DNA of 64,000 bases, taken from NCBI GenBank assembly GCA_902780635.1, contig CACZGH010000018.1, positions 38,204 to 102,203 on the forward strand, given 5' to 3'. Below the pieces are notes generated by a model that saw only the letters and a list, made by a program, of their open reading frames with translations, did no database searches and was not told where the DNA came from. Both the position numbers and the translations under genes were made by a program. Below are positions 15,511 to 25,433 of the stretch, piece by piece; positions within the stretch are counted from its first letter, which is position 1, and each line of letters starts with the position of its first letter. Source of the DNA: an uncultured Prevotellaceae bacterium (GTDB lineage Bacteria; Bacteroidota; Bacteroidia; Bacteroidales; Bacteroidaceae).

Positions 15511-16635
15511 TCACTCATTGGGTGTATTCGACGGGTTTTGCAAGTCGCGTACACACACCTCCCACACCTTGCACTGGCGGGCTTTGCCCTCTGGACCTTC
15601 CACACTCAATGTGACGACATAGTGAGCATTGTCGTGGCTATAGGTATGTATCGGGTTTTGCTCGGTCGAAGTGGTGCCGTCGCCGAAGTCCCAGTGCCAG
15701 TTGGTGATACGGCCATAACTGCGGTCGTGGAAGCAGACGGTGCGTGTGTCAGGCACTACCGTGAACGTCCAGTCGCACTCCACTGGTTTTCTGAACTGTT
15801 TCTCCAAAGGCATCAGCGTGAAGAGTCGCTCCATCGAGGCGTTGCCATACATCTGATGATGCTTTGAGAGATTCCAGAACCCGTTGTTGCCCTCGCCTCC
15901 GTCGTAGTCGATGACCGCCCAGCAGAGACCGATCTTCTTGTTCTCGTAGAGGCGACTCTCCACCGATTTTTCCGGACCGTCAGGACTGGCATAGTCGAAG
16001 GGGGTGATATAGAACTCCATGCGCAGCCATCCGCTCTCGCCGTGACGGAATTGGTAGTCGTAGGCATAGTTGGAGTAGGGCAGATACTTCAGCCACTGCT
16101 GCGGCCCCCATACCATGGTCCATGACTTGCCTTCTGTGGGAGGCGTCATGATATGATAGTTTTGTGCGTGAACGTTCTGAAACTCAAAGAACGCATCGAT
16201 GCTGCTCTTCACCTCAGGGTTCAGACGGAACCTGTCGATATGGGGCCCGCCAGAAAGGTCCGCGTCTACCACCACCTCATAAGTGTCGTTGCGCAGGCCA
16301 AGTTGGTCGAAGTCCCAGAAGTCATCATAGGCTTCGTAGAGGAAGTAGAGTCGGTTGAGGCCTTCCACCCAGCCTACTTTCACCTTCACGTCCAGTGTCT
16401 GACGGTCGATGCCCTGATGCTTTCTGGAGTCATCCCACATCTCGTCGATGCCCACGCTATAGGTGTCGGGCACGATGTTCCAGTCAGTGAAGTCGCCGTC
16501 GATACGTGGGATGGCAGTACGTGGAAACTGGAACACCTTGAAGCCAGGTTCGCGCACCTGTATGTCGTTCTGGCTGCTGGCAGGAAATGCGGTCAGCAGC
16601 ATGAGAAAGTTGATGAACAAAAGCCGCTTGGTCAT
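15511..16635 (-). CDS. Secreted carbohydrate-binding-like protein with C-terminal PKD domain
   Basis: A 374-residue exported protein (signal ending at AFPASSQ). Residues about 35-270 resemble the CBM9/DOMON-like sugar-binding fold (IPRIDGDFTDWN near the start, VKVGWVEGLNRLYFLYEAYDD, WLRMEFYITPFDY). Residues about 285-360 are a PKD domain (NWHWDFGDGTTSTEQNPIHTY). The start lies 4 bases after the stop of the upstream glycosidase gene, so the two are an operon and the protein may present or bind the same polysaccharide. No catalytic motif is seen. Confidence 0.75.
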   Translation of the reverse strand: MTKRLLFINFLMLLTAFPASSQNDIQVREPGFKVFQFPRTAIPRIDGDFTDWNIVPDTYSVGIDEMWDDSRKHQGIDRQTLDVKVKVGWVEGLNRLYFLYEAYDDFWDFDQLGLRNDTYEVVVDADLSGGPHIDRFRLNPEVKSSIDAFFEFQNVHAQNYHIMTPPTEGKSWTMVWGPQQWLKYLPYSNYAYDYQFRHGESGWLRMEFYITPFDYASPDGPEKSVESRLYENKKIGLCWAVIDYDGGEGNNGFWNLSKHHQMYGNASMERLFTLMPLEKQFRKPVECDWTFTVVPDTRTVCFHDRSYGRITNWHWDFGDGTTSTEQNPIHTYSHDNAHYVVTLSVEGPEGKARQCKVWEVCVRDLQNPSNTPNE

Positions 16636-16639
16636 GGTG

Positions 16640-18400
16640 TCAATATCTGAAAAGTTCCACTTTGAGGAAGGCCGGTTCCGGCCGTCCGAAGTTCAGTCCC
16701 TGGCCAGAGAATCCTTCGTCGACGGCGTACAGCAGGTCGTAGCGCAACTGGATCTCATCACCGTTCAGCCACCGTCCTTCATGCCATCGTCCCTGGTTGT
16801 CGAAGTCGCCCTCTGTCACCTTGGCCAGTCCCACGTATCCCTCGCCATTGGATGGCAGGAAGGTGACGCGGACGTTGGAGCCGAGGAAGAGAAAGCCTTC
16901 AGCCTGACGGATGGCGATGACATAGCCCATGGCGTCAGGATCGTAAGTGCCACCTGTGAGTTGTGGCGCACCACCGTTGCGCATGCCACTGGAGATGAGT
17001 TCGCACACGATGCGTACCTCTCCAAGGCTGATGGTGTCCTTCACCTTCATGGGCTCGCTGCCTTTCAGCCATGCCGCACCGATACGGCCTTCTGCCTGTG
17101 CGGCTAAGAGGGTGTCGGCCACACAGCCCGCCTTCTTGTAGAACTGGCAGAAGGTGGCGTTCGTCTCCTCATCACAATTGCGCTCGAAACCGAAGGGCGA
17201 ATAGCCGATGGCCCCCATGGCACCGATGGCGTAGGCTGCGTTGGTGGCACCGTTCTGGCCTGATCGTGACTCAGGGATGAAGACGGGATTGCCGGCGCGT
17301 GAATAGAGTTGGAGGATGGCAGGGAAGTCATTCAGATAGATGTCGGGCGAGAGGATGTCGATATGGGGAGCCGCTGCCCGCCATATATCATGGTTTTGTG
17401 CCTGTGGTCCGCCGGAGGGATAGTTGCCGGGGCGCGTGTCTTCCGGCTGTACGATCCATGCATTGACAAATACGGGCAGGTCATACTCTTTCTTTCCTGC
17501 TTCGGTGATGCGGTCCATATAGGCGGCGTAGTGCCATGCCATGAAGAGCTCGGCAGTACGGTCGTTCTTGCCAAATACCTCTTCCCATGTGCCCTCCGTC
17601 TTGCAACCATTCTGTTCCCATGCCTTCAGGGTCTCAGGCAGCAAGGTCTCCTGATGCGCCTTCAGCCACTCGATGAGTGCACCAGGCACCGGTCCCTGAT
17701 AGGCTGCTTCAGCCAAAGGGGAGTAATCGCGTGGATGGCCGTGCAGTCCTACCTCGTTCTCCATCTGCACCATCACCACGGTCTGCTCTATGGCGTCTAT
17801 CTCCTTTAAGTGGCGCATCATGGCAGCAAAGGCTTTGGCATCAGCTTCACAAGTCTCCGTGCCCAGCGTGGTGAGTATAGGCAACGGCTTGCCTTCCGGT
17901 GTCATGGCCAGCGGGAAGCGCTTTGAGTCTTTTTTCACCCATGTGGGCGTGTAACTGGTGATGCCGTTCTTCCATGAGCCAAACCACAACAGGGCGAGTT
18001 TCATGTCGTGTTTACGGGCGTCGTTCACGAGGTCGTCGACCACCGTGAAATCAAACTGTCCCTCTACGGGTTCGGTTTGTTCCCATGACACTACCGCCAG
18101 CACCGTGTTGACACCGCTTTCTTTCAGCTTAGGCCATACACTCTGCATGTACTCACGGCTCGATGAGGTGCTGTTGCCCAGTTCGCAGCCCAACACCAAC
18201 CAGGGTTTCCCCTGTACGATGAGTTGAGTCACGTCGCCACGTTTTTCCAGATGGGGCGAATGTACGTTCATCTCTTGATGGTCTGTGGACGACGTGCAGC
18301 CACTCAGGCCACACATCATCACCATGGCTATTACGATGGCCACAGCAGGTCTGCTGGCAGCCATCAGGACGTTTTTGGAGAAATCTTTTCTTGTCATCAT
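16640..18400 (-). CDS. GH-A clan beta-galactosidase-like glycosidase (DUF5597 type), lipoprotein
   Basis: A 586-residue lipoprotein glycosidase (VMMCGLSGC lipobox). A (beta/alpha)8 domain has VSWEQTEPVEGQFDF, the acid/base Glu in VQMENEVG, and the nucleophile Glu in VFIPESR. The C-terminal part (after about residue 420) matches the DUF5597 beta-sandwich of GH35/GH42-like enzymes. The start at 18400 (or adjacent 18397) gives a sensible signal; a longer frame to 18436 does not. It is paralogous to the divergent gene at 18692. Substrate is a beta-galactoside by family, not certain. It forms an operon with the PKD protein. Confidence 0.8.
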   Translation of the reverse strand: MMTRKDFSKNVLMAASRPAVAIVIAMVMMCGLSGCTSSTDHQEMNVHSPHLEKRGDVTQLIVQGKPWLVLGCELGNSTSSSREYMQSVWPKLKESGVNTVLAVVSWEQTEPVEGQFDFTVVDDLVNDARKHDMKLALLWFGSWKNGITSYTPTWVKKDSKRFPLAMTPEGKPLPILTTLGTETCEADAKAFAAMMRHLKEIDAIEQTVVMVQMENEVGLHGHPRDYSPLAEAAYQGPVPGALIEWLKAHQETLLPETLKAWEQNGCKTEGTWEEVFGKNDRTAELFMAWHYAAYMDRITEAGKKEYDLPVFVNAWIVQPEDTRPGNYPSGGPQAQNHDIWRAAAPHIDILSPDIYLNDFPAILQLYSRAGNPVFIPESRSGQNGATNAAYAIGAMGAIGYSPFGFERNCDEETNATFCQFYKKAGCVADTLLAAQAEGRIGAAWLKGSEPMKVKDTISLGEVRIVCELISSGMRNGGAPQLTGGTYDPDAMGYVIAIRQAEGFLFLGSNVRVTFLPSNGEGYVGLAKVTEGDFDNQGRWHEGRWLNGDEIQLRYDLLYAVDEGFSGQGLNFGRPEPAFLKVELFRY

Positions 18401-18425
18401 GATATATGTATTTGTTAAAGTTTCG

Positions 18426-18503
18426 CATTCGCTCAACTTTTTGGGAGTTCAGTAGTTCAGGAGTTGTAGGAGTGCAGACAATAGCCTGCAAGTTGAGCGA
18501 ATG
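18426..18503. repeat. Inverted-repeat element with GGAGTT heptamer core
   Basis: CATTCGCTCAACTT (18426-18439) is the exact reverse complement of AAGTTGAGCGAATG (18490-18503). The core has GGGAGTTCAGTAGTTCAGGAGTT-like heptamers. The CTCAACTT/AAGTTGAG ends recur near 36.8 and 38.9 kb, so it belongs to a dispersed noncoding repeat family. Confidence 0.7.
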
Positions 18504-18691
18504 TGAACTTGACTTAGTGTGATGTCATTTGTAGTTTTGTAGATTTATCTGCAAAAATAAAACAAAAAAATGAAAAATCCTTACGGAAGCCTGTTTTTGT
18601 TGTCTAAAGAAGAGACTTCTTTTGGCAGGATGTGTTTTTTCCATAAAAATGGTTATCTTTGCAACAAGAAACCAACACGTGATCAAAGGGG

Positions 18692-20305
18692 ATGAAGAGA
18701 ATCATTTTTGCTATTGCCTTGTTCGTATCGCTGACTGCCCGTGCGCAGTTGGGCGATTTTGTCATTCTCGGTGGTGAACTGAGCAACTCGGCGGCGACAT
18801 CGACGCAAGATATAGACGAGGTGCTGCCACGCATGAAAGCTTTGGGTTTGAACACCGTGCTTGTGCCAGTCTATTGGGAGTTGATGGAGCCGTCGGAAGG
18901 ACAGATGGACTTTTCGCTTACCGACCGCACCATCGATGTGGCCGGAAAGCTCGGTCTGAAGATCATTCCCCTTTGGTTTGGAGCGTGGAAAAACTCCATG
19001 TCGTGCTACGCTCCAGCGTGGTTCAAACGCGACGTGAAGCGTTTTCCGCGGGCCGTGACGGCAGAGGGCAAACCACTGGAGATTGCTTCCTGTTTCAGTG
19101 ACCATGTGTTGCAAGCCGACCTGAAAGCTTTCTCTGCATTGATGTGCCACATCGCAGAGAAAGACCCACAGCGTGAGGTGGTCATCATGATGCAGATAGA
19201 AAACGAGATAGGGATGCTGGAGTCTGCACGCGACCACTCGTCGTTGGCTGAGAAAGCCTATCGTCAGTCTGTGCCACAGCCTTTGCTCAAGGCACTGAAC
19301 ATCAAAAAGCAAGGCACATGGGCTGAGATTTTCGGGACGGGCGATGAGGCCGATGAGCAATTCATGGCATGGCACTATGCCTGCTATGTGGAACATCTGG
19401 CAAAGGCCGCAAGACGTATTCACAACATGCCGTTATATGTGAATGCGGCGATGAACAGCCGAGGCAGGAAGCCCGGAGAATATCCGTCAGCAGGCCCTTT
19501 GGCCCATCTTGCAGACATCTGGAAGGCGGGAGCGCCCAGTATCGACCTCCTTGCACCAGACATCTATGACACGGGTTTCAAATCATGGGCTTCACAATAT
19601 GCCATGCCGCAGCGACCGCAGGATGGAGGTAAAGTCACCAACCGCTTGTTCATACCTGAGAGCCGGTGCTGCGACAACAGTGGCGTGCGCGCTCTTTATG
19701 CCTTTGGCGAGCATCAGGCACTCGGTTTCTCACCTTTCGCCATCGACCAGGCCTCGACGACTGAGACAGCCTCGGTCACGCAGGCTTACCGCCTCTTGTC
19801 GCAGGTACTCCCTTTAAAACGGCAGAATTCATGGGGGATTCTTTTCGACCAGGAAGACCGTGAGCGTGTCATCGACGACGACGGCGTGATGATGACCTGT
19901 CGGCACTTTTTCACCCTGCCATGGGATGCTCGTGCCACGGACGGTTCGACATGGCCGGAGGGCGGTGCCATGCTAATGAGGCTGGGGAAGTATGACTATC
20001 TGTTGGCAGGCAGTGGCGTGGTGGTTGATTTCAAGACACGCACCGAAAAACAGCAGGAGCAACAAAAACTATTGGGTGAAGACGGTTTTGCCGAGGCGGG
20101 GAACACCACAAAATCGAAGGCATCATCATTCTCCGGTTCACGTCTTGGTCTTCTCGCTGTCGATGAAGTCACCATAGACGAGCATGGTCAGATGCACTAT
20201 CTTCGCCGCCACAATGGCGACCAGAGTCATCAGGGCCGTCACGCACGTATCAGTGTCGGTGAGTGGAAGATACTGCACATACAGCTATACGAGTATGGCA
20301 ACTGA
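18692..20305 (+). CDS. GH-A clan beta-galactosidase-like glycosidase, exported
   Basis: A 537-residue exported enzyme (signal ending at TARAQ) paralogous to the divergent lipoprotein glycosidase. It shares VYWELMEPSEGQMDFSL, PLWFGAWKNS, acid/base Glu in MMQIENEIG and nucleophile Glu in LFIPESRCC. The C-terminal domain is shorter. A TATCTTTG (18654-18661) lies 30 bases upstream of the start, but I find no matching -33 box. The cobyrinate amidase gene follows only 25 bases later with no visible promoter between, so it may feed transcription into the cobalamin cluster. Confidence 0.8.
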   Translation: MKRIIFAIALFVSLTARAQLGDFVILGGELSNSAATSTQDIDEVLPRMKALGLNTVLVPVYWELMEPSEGQMDFSLTDRTIDVAGKLGLKIIPLWFGAWKNSMSCYAPAWFKRDVKRFPRAVTAEGKPLEIASCFSDHVLQADLKAFSALMCHIAEKDPQREVVIMMQIENEIGMLESARDHSSLAEKAYRQSVPQPLLKALNIKKQGTWAEIFGTGDEADEQFMAWHYACYVEHLAKAARRIHNMPLYVNAAMNSRGRKPGEYPSAGPLAHLADIWKAGAPSIDLLAPDIYDTGFKSWASQYAMPQRPQDGGKVTNRLFIPESRCCDNSGVRALYAFGEHQALGFSPFAIDQASTTETASVTQAYRLLSQVLPLKRQNSWGILFDQEDRERVIDDDGVMMTCRHFFTLPWDARATDGSTWPEGGAMLMRLGKYDYLLAGSGVVVDFKTRTEKQQEQQKLLGEDGFAEAGNTTKSKASSFSGSRLGLLAVDEVTIDEHGQMHYLRRHNGDQSHQGRHARISVGEWKILHIQLYEYGN

Positions 20306-20330
20306 AGTTGAAGGACAGAAATAGGCACTT

Positions 20331-21578
20331 ATGAAAGCAAGTTTTATGATAGCGGCACCAGCCAGTGGCTCAGGGAAGACCACCATCGCCCGTGGACTGA
20401 TGGCCTTGTTCTCCTCCAAGGGGATGCGGGTGCAGCCGTTTAAATGTGGCCCAGACTATATCGACACGAAATTTCATGAACTGGTTTGTGGAAGACCGAG
20501 TATTAATCTCGACACCTTCATGGCATCGGGTCAGCATGTGCAGGAACTCTTCCTCAATTATGGAAGCCAGGCCGACCTCTGCATTGTGGAGGGAATGATG
20601 GGACTCTTTGATGGCTATGACCGTGACCGTGGGTCCTCAGCCGAGATTGCAAGGACGTTAGGATTGCCAGTGGTTTTAGTGGTCGACGCCAAGAGGTCAG
20701 CCTATTCCCTGGCAGCCTTGTTGTCAGGTTTTATGCATTTCCGAAAAGAGGTGGATATCTGTGGTGTGATTTTCAATAGGGTAGGGTCCAAACGTCATGA
20801 GGGCATGCTTCGCCAGGTGTGTGAGGATGTCGGTCTGGAATGCTTCGGCTTCCTGCCCGTCCATCATGACTTAGAACAGGGGTCACGCTACTTGGGACTC
20901 GACTTTTCCGAGATGCCCGAGGCACAGACGTTGGTACAGCTGTTGGAGGAAAAGGTGCATTGGGAGCGGTTGCTGTCACTCGCAGCCCCTCTGCCCACCC
21001 TGCAAACCATCAAGCATGTGCGTCTGAAAGGCCAGAGACTGGTGGTGGCACGCAATCAGGAGTCTTTCTCCTTCCTATATCAAGAGACACTTGACACCTT
21101 TCAGAAAGTGGTGTTTTTCGACCCCGAACATGAAGTACCATTCCTTGAAGAAGATGATTGGCTCTATCTTCCCGGAGGCTATCCTGAAAAGCACCTAGGC
21201 ATATTGTCAAAAAACGAGGTGGCAAGAGACGTTATTCGTCATTTTGCGGAAAATGGAGGAAAAATAGTCGCAGAATGTGGCGGAATGATGTATCTTTGCA
21301 AAAGCATTGTCGACGACACGGGCGATTATCCGATGTGCGGCGTGTTGCCTTACACCATCACGGCAAGGAAAGAAGACCGCAAACTGTCGTTGGGTTACCG
21401 CCGTTTCACCCTGGATGGACGTGAGTATCGTGGTCATGAGTTCCACTACACACGTTTTTTGGGGGCGACTCCCGAGAGCGTCGCACAGGTTTTTAACGCC
21501 AAGGGTGAGCCTGTCGACACGCCCATCTTGAGATATAAAAATGTCTTAGCCAGTTATACACACCTTTATCAACTATGA
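20331..21578 (+). CDS. cbiA: Cobyrinate a,c-diamide synthase
   Basis: ATP- and glutamine-dependent amidation of the a and c carboxylates of cobyrinic acid, giving the a,c-diamide. The N-terminal ATPase has the P-loop APASGSGKTT and FKCGPDYIDTKFH, followed by VEGMMGLFDG. The C-terminal class I glutamine amidotransferase has LPGGYPEKHL, the nucleophile Cys in AECGGMMYL, and GHEFHYTRF. The length of 415 residues is somewhat short for the family (about 450) but all domains are present. Its stop overlaps the next start (ATGA). Confidence 0.93.
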   Translation: MKASFMIAAPASGSGKTTIARGLMALFSSKGMRVQPFKCGPDYIDTKFHELVCGRPSINLDTFMASGQHVQELFLNYGSQADLCIVEGMMGLFDGYDRDRGSSAEIARTLGLPVVLVVDAKRSAYSLAALLSGFMHFRKEVDICGVIFNRVGSKRHEGMLRQVCEDVGLECFGFLPVHHDLEQGSRYLGLDFSEMPEAQTLVQLLEEKVHWERLLSLAAPLPTLQTIKHVRLKGQRLVVARNQESFSFLYQETLDTFQKVVFFDPEHEVPFLEEDDWLYLPGGYPEKHLGILSKNEVARDVIRHFAENGGKIVAECGGMMYLCKSIVDDTGDYPMCGVLPYTITARKEDRKLSLGYRRFTLDGREYRGHEFHYTRFLGATPESVAQVFNAKGEPVDTPILRYKNVLASYTHLYQL

Positions 21579-23047
21579 AGCGACTGCATCCCATCATGTT
21601 TGCCGGCACGGGCAGCGACGTAGGCAAGAGCATTATTGCCGCCGCTTTCTGCCGTATCTTCAGACAAGACGGTTACCATCCTGCCCCTTTCAAGGCACAG
21701 AATATGGCCCTCAACTCCTATGCCACGCCCGAAGGCTTTGAAATCGGCAGGGCACAGGCTGTACAGGCTGAGGCTGCCGGCATACCCTGTCATACCGATA
21801 TGAACCCGCTGTTGCTCAAGCCACAGTCAGACCATACGTCACAGGTGGTGCTCCATGGCCAACCCATCGGCAGCAAAAACGCCTATGACTATTGGCGAAG
21901 AGGTAGTTCGGACATTGATTTCAGAAAAGAGGTCTGTGGTGCTTTTGACCGTTTGGCAGCCCGTTACAACCCCATCGTCATGGAGGGAGCCGGGAGTATC
22001 TCAGAGATCAACCTTAGGTCCACCGACCTGGTCAACCTGCCCATGGCCCGTCATGCCAAGGCCGATGTCATCCTCGTCGGCGATATTGACAGAGGTGGCG
22101 TCTTCGCGTCAGTCTATGGCAGCATCGCCTTGCAGACGCCTGAGGACAGATCTTTGATCAAGGGCATCATCATCAATAAGTTTCGTGGTGACATGAGGTT
22201 GTTTGACGAGGGACGTAAAATGCTGGAGGACATTTGCCATGTGCCCGTCCTCGGTGTCGTTCCCTATTATCATGACATCCACATCGAGGAAGAAGACAGC
22301 GTGGCATTGGCTCAGAAGTCCATGTCGTCGGAGCGGGGCAAGGTGAACGTCGCAGTGGTGATGCTGCGTCACCTGTCCAACTACACCGATTTCGACTCCT
22401 TGGAGCAAGACCCTCGTGTTCATCTTTTCTATACCAATAATGTGGAGGATATCGGCAAGGCCGACATCATCATCCTGCCCGGCACCAAGTCCACACTCCA
22501 CGACCTTTACGAGTTGCGACGCAACGGATGTGCGCAGGCCATCGTCAAAGCCCACCGCAAAGGCGCCACCGTGCTTGGCATCTGTGGGGGTTATCAGTTG
22601 ATGGGCACCGAGGTGTGCGACCCTGCCCATGTGGAGGGCGATATCGACCGCTTGCCCGGTCTGGGGCTCTTGCCTGTCACCACCCATATGAGTGGTGAGA
22701 AGATGACGAGGCAAGTGGTGTGCGAATATGGCAGTGGCTATGAGATACATATGGGCGAGACACGTCCTTTCGGCGATGCAAAACCCTCGCCCTTGCTCCA
22801 TCTCGAGGATGGCAGGGAAGACGGCTATATGGTCAGTCCGAAATGCATGGGCACCTATGTTCACGGTATCTTAGACAACACCCCGTTTGTCGATTTCCTG
22901 CTGTCACCTTATAAAGAAAAACTCGAACAAGCCGGTCAGCCGTTTGATTACCACGCATTCAAGGAAGAACAATATGACCGGCTCGCCCAACATGTCCGCC
23001 AATATGTGGACATGCAAAAGATCTATCAAATACTGACCGATGACTAA
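21575..23047 (+). CDS. cbiP: Cobyric acid synthase
   Basis: Amidates carboxylates b, d, e and g of (adenosyl)cobyrinate a,c-diamide. The N-terminal ATPase carries MFAGTGSDVGKSIIAAAFCR, FKAQNMALNSY and VMEGAGSISEINLR. The C-terminal glutaminase has LPGTKSTLHDL, the nucleophile Cys in LGICGGYQLMG, and YEIHMGET. The length of 490 residues is normal. It overlaps cbiA by 4 bases and cbiB by 8. Confidence 0.95.
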   Translation: MKRLHPIMFAGTGSDVGKSIIAAAFCRIFRQDGYHPAPFKAQNMALNSYATPEGFEIGRAQAVQAEAAGIPCHTDMNPLLLKPQSDHTSQVVLHGQPIGSKNAYDYWRRGSSDIDFRKEVCGAFDRLAARYNPIVMEGAGSISEINLRSTDLVNLPMARHAKADVILVGDIDRGGVFASVYGSIALQTPEDRSLIKGIIINKFRGDMRLFDEGRKMLEDICHVPVLGVVPYYHDIHIEEEDSVALAQKSMSSERGKVNVAVVMLRHLSNYTDFDSLEQDPRVHLFYTNNVEDIGKADIIILPGTKSTLHDLYELRRNGCAQAIVKAHRKGATVLGICGGYQLMGTEVCDPAHVEGDIDRLPGLGLLPVTTHMSGEKMTRQVVCEYGSGYEIHMGETRPFGDAKPSPLLHLEDGREDGYMVSPKCMGTYVHGILDNTPFVDFLLSPYKEKLEQAGQPFDYHAFKEEQYDRLAQHVRQYVDMQKIYQILTDD

Positions 23048-23990
23048 CCCCCTGTCACTGCTTATAGGCTGGATACTTGACCTCCTGTTGGGAGACCCCC
23101 AGCGCTTGCCGCACCCCGTGGTGTGGTTTGGCAAGATGATATCCTTTGGCGAGCACCGTCTCAACCGAGGCGAGCACCGCAAGTCAAAAGGTGCGTTGAT
23201 GGCCATCGTGCTCATCATCTTGGTGTTTCTCATAGGGTGGCTGATACACCATCTCCTCGCTCTCGTCACCCTCTATTTGGCCATGGCCTTCGATGCCATA
23301 GTGGTGTTTTACTGCCTTGCGGGCACCACCCTCATCCGTGAAGTGCGTGCTGTGTTCATCGCCCTCGACCGCTCTTTGGAGGAAGGCCGTCGGCAGGTGG
23401 CCCGCATTGTGGGTCGCGACACCTCAGCGCTGTCGGCACAGGAAGTGCGGACGGCAGCCCTTGAGACGCTGGCCGAGAATCTGAGCGATGGAGTGACGGC
23501 TCCGCTTTTCTGGTTGGCGATAGCCGGTGTGCCGGGTATGCTCGCCTACAAAATGGTCAACACCCTCGACTCCATGATTGGCTACCGCACGGAGCGTTAC
23601 AAAGACTTCGGCTGTTGGGCCGCGCATATCGACGATGTGGCCAACTATCTCCCCGCCCGTCTGACGGCCTTGTTGATGGTCATCGCGTCAGGAAGACCGA
23701 AGTTGCTTGCGTTTGTAGCCCGTTACGGTCGCAACCATGCCAGTCCCAACAGCGGTTATCCCGAGGCCGCCCTTGCCGGTATTTTAGGTTGCCGCTTCGG
23801 CGGTCCCCATTATTATTTTGGAGAACTGTTTGACAAGCCCTATATCGGTGAACAAGACCGGACCCTCACCACGGCCGACATGGAAAAGTCTGTGCGCATC
23901 AACCGTATCGCCGAGGTGCTGATGGTAGGTCTGACGGCACTCGCACTGTATCTCTGGTCTCTGTCCAATACAACTATACTCATGTCTTAA
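23040..23990 (+). CDS. cbiB: Adenosylcobinamide-phosphate synthase
   Basis: Membrane enzyme that attaches the aminopropanol-type linker to adenosylcobyric acid. Typical features are LIGWILDLLLGDPQRLPHPVVWFGK near the N-terminus, several membrane segments, NLSDGVTAPLFW, KMVNTLDSMIGYRTERY, FGCWAAHIDDVANYLPARL and NSGYPEAALAG. The length of 316 residues is normal. It begins inside the cbiP stop region, so translation is probably coupled. A 42-base gap with a CACCCCAACA triplicate separates it from the next gene. Confidence 0.95.
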   Translation: MTNPLSLLIGWILDLLLGDPQRLPHPVVWFGKMISFGEHRLNRGEHRKSKGALMAIVLIILVFLIGWLIHHLLALVTLYLAMAFDAIVVFYCLAGTTLIREVRAVFIALDRSLEEGRRQVARIVGRDTSALSAQEVRTAALETLAENLSDGVTAPLFWLAIAGVPGMLAYKMVNTLDSMIGYRTERYKDFGCWAAHIDDVANYLPARLTALLMVIASGRPKLLAFVARYGRNHASPNSGYPEAALAGILGCRFGGPHYYFGELFDKPYIGEQDRTLTTADMEKSVRINRIAEVLMVGLTALALYLWSLSNTTILMS

Positions 23991-24032
23991 CACCCCAACA
24001 CCCCAACACCCCAACGTTAGAAATCTCAATAT

Positions 24033-25433
24033 ATGAAAAAAATCATCGTCGCAGGCATAGGACCCGGCAGTCGTGAGGACATCACCCCCGCCGTGGTCGA
24101 AGCACTCAGACAGGCTGACGCTGTCGTGGGTTATCAGTATTACTTCCAGTATGTCCAGCCGTTCTTACGTGAAGGTTGCCCATGCATCGACACCGGCATG
24201 AAAAAAGAATGGCAACGCGCCGAACAGGCGTTTGAACTGGCTGAACAAGGGAAGACCGTGGTGGTCATCTCCTCAGGTGATGCGGGCATCTATGGGATGA
24301 CGCCGCTCATTTATGAGATGAACAAAGAGCGAGGGTCGGATGTGGAGATTGAGACCCTTCCTGGCATTTCCGCTTTTCAGAAGGCAGCCTCGCTGTTGGG
24401 CGCTCCCATCGGCCATGACATGTGCCTCATCTCACTGAGTGACCTGCTGACACCCTGGGAGGTGATCGAACGTCGCATCAAAGCCGCCATCACAGGCGAT
24501 TTTGTCACATCCATCTACAATCCCAAGTCGCACGGGCGTTATTGGCAACTCTACCGTCTGCAAGAACTATTCCTGAAATGGCGCTCCCCCGAGACTCCTG
24601 TAGGCTATGTGCGCCAGGCCGGACGTGAGGAACAGGAGGTGAAAGTCACCACCCTGAGTGATTTCGACCCGGAGGATGTGGACATGTTCACCATTATCCT
24701 CATCGGCAACTCGCAGTCCTATATCAGCGACGGAAAAATCATCACCCCCCGTGGCTATTATGCACAGGAAAAGGATGATGACGTGAAGCCCGGCCAACAG
24801 ATCATGATGAACTCCTTCCGCACCATCGCCAGTGAGTTGCGATGCAAGGAATGGCCTCTCGGCCACCAGTGGGCATTGCTCCATGCCATCCACACCACCG
24901 CCGACTTTGAGATGGAGAGGCTGTTGAAAACCGATGACCATGCTGTGGAAACCTTGTATGAAAAAGTAAGGAAGGGCGAACTCAAGACCATCATCACCGA
25001 TGTGACGATGGTGGTGAGCGGCATCCGTAAAGGTGCTTTGGCACGTCTTGGGATGGAAGCCAAGTGCTACCTGAGTGACCCCCGTGTGGCAGAAATGGCG
25101 TCTGAAAAGGGTATCACACGCACCCAGGCAGGCATCCGTCTGGCGGTGGAAGACCATCCCGATGCCTTGTTTGCCTTCGGCAATGCCCCTACGGCACTGA
25201 TGGAACTGTGCTCCCTGATTCGCAAGGGCAAGGCACACCCGGCAGGTGTCATCGCCGCTCCCGTGGGTTTCGTCCACGTGAGAGAGTCGAAACACATGGT
25301 CAAACCATTCAAAGACATTCCGAAGATCATTGTCGAGGGGCGCAAGGGTGGCAGCAATCTGGCCGCAACACTTTGCAATGCCATCCTGACATTTGATGAT
25401 GCGGAACAACTCAAACCAGGGAGAGACTTATGA
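24033..25433 (+). CDS. cbiHC: Fused precorrin-3B C17-methyltransferase / precorrin-8 methylmutase
   Basis: Two corrin-ring steps in one protein. Residues about 1-245 are the SAM-dependent CbiH/CobJ C17-methyltransferase that drives ring contraction (KKIIVAGIGPGSREDITP, VVVISSGDAGIYGM, PGISAFQKAASLLGAP). Residues about 250-460 are CbiC/CobH methylmutase (SELRCKEWPLGHQWALLHAIHTT, ITDVTMVVSGI, FGNAPTALMEL, AAPVGFVHV). The linker is short. Stop and next start overlap in ATGA. Confidence 0.92.
   Translation: MKKIIVAGIGPGSREDITPAVVEALRQADAVVGYQYYFQYVQPFLREGCPCIDTGMKKEWQRAEQAFELAEQGKTVVVISSGDAGIYGMTPLIYEMNKERGSDVEIETLPGISAFQKAASLLGAPIGHDMCLISLSDLLTPWEVIERRIKAAITGDFVTSIYNPKSHGRYWQLYRLQELFLKWRSPETPVGYVRQAGREEQEVKVTTLSDFDPEDVDMFTIILIGNSQSYISDGKIITPRGYYAQEKDDDVKPGQQIMMNSFRTIASELRCKEWPLGHQWALLHAIHTTADFEMERLLKTDDHAVETLYEKVRKGELKTIITDVTMVVSGIRKGALARLGMEAKCYLSDPRVAEMASEKGITRTQAGIRLAVEDHPDALFAFGNAPTALMELCSLIRKGKAHPAGVIAAPVGFVHVRESKHMVKPFKDIPKIIVEGRKGGSNLAATLCNAILTFDDAEQLKPGRDL

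Noticed and set aside
16153-16650. A 165-codon plus-strand frame opposite the PKD protein
   Set aside because: It is antisense to a gene with signal peptide and PKD domain and has no recognisable fold.
18683-19423. A long antisense frame opposite the exported glycosidase
   Set aside because: Composition (Cys, His, Arg-rich) is that of a shadow frame; the glycosidase has clear catalytic motifs.
23990-24032. The triplicated CACCCCAACA before cbiHC as a regulatory repeat
   Set aside because: It is only a short tandem run between two cotranscribed genes, with no palindrome or promoter match.
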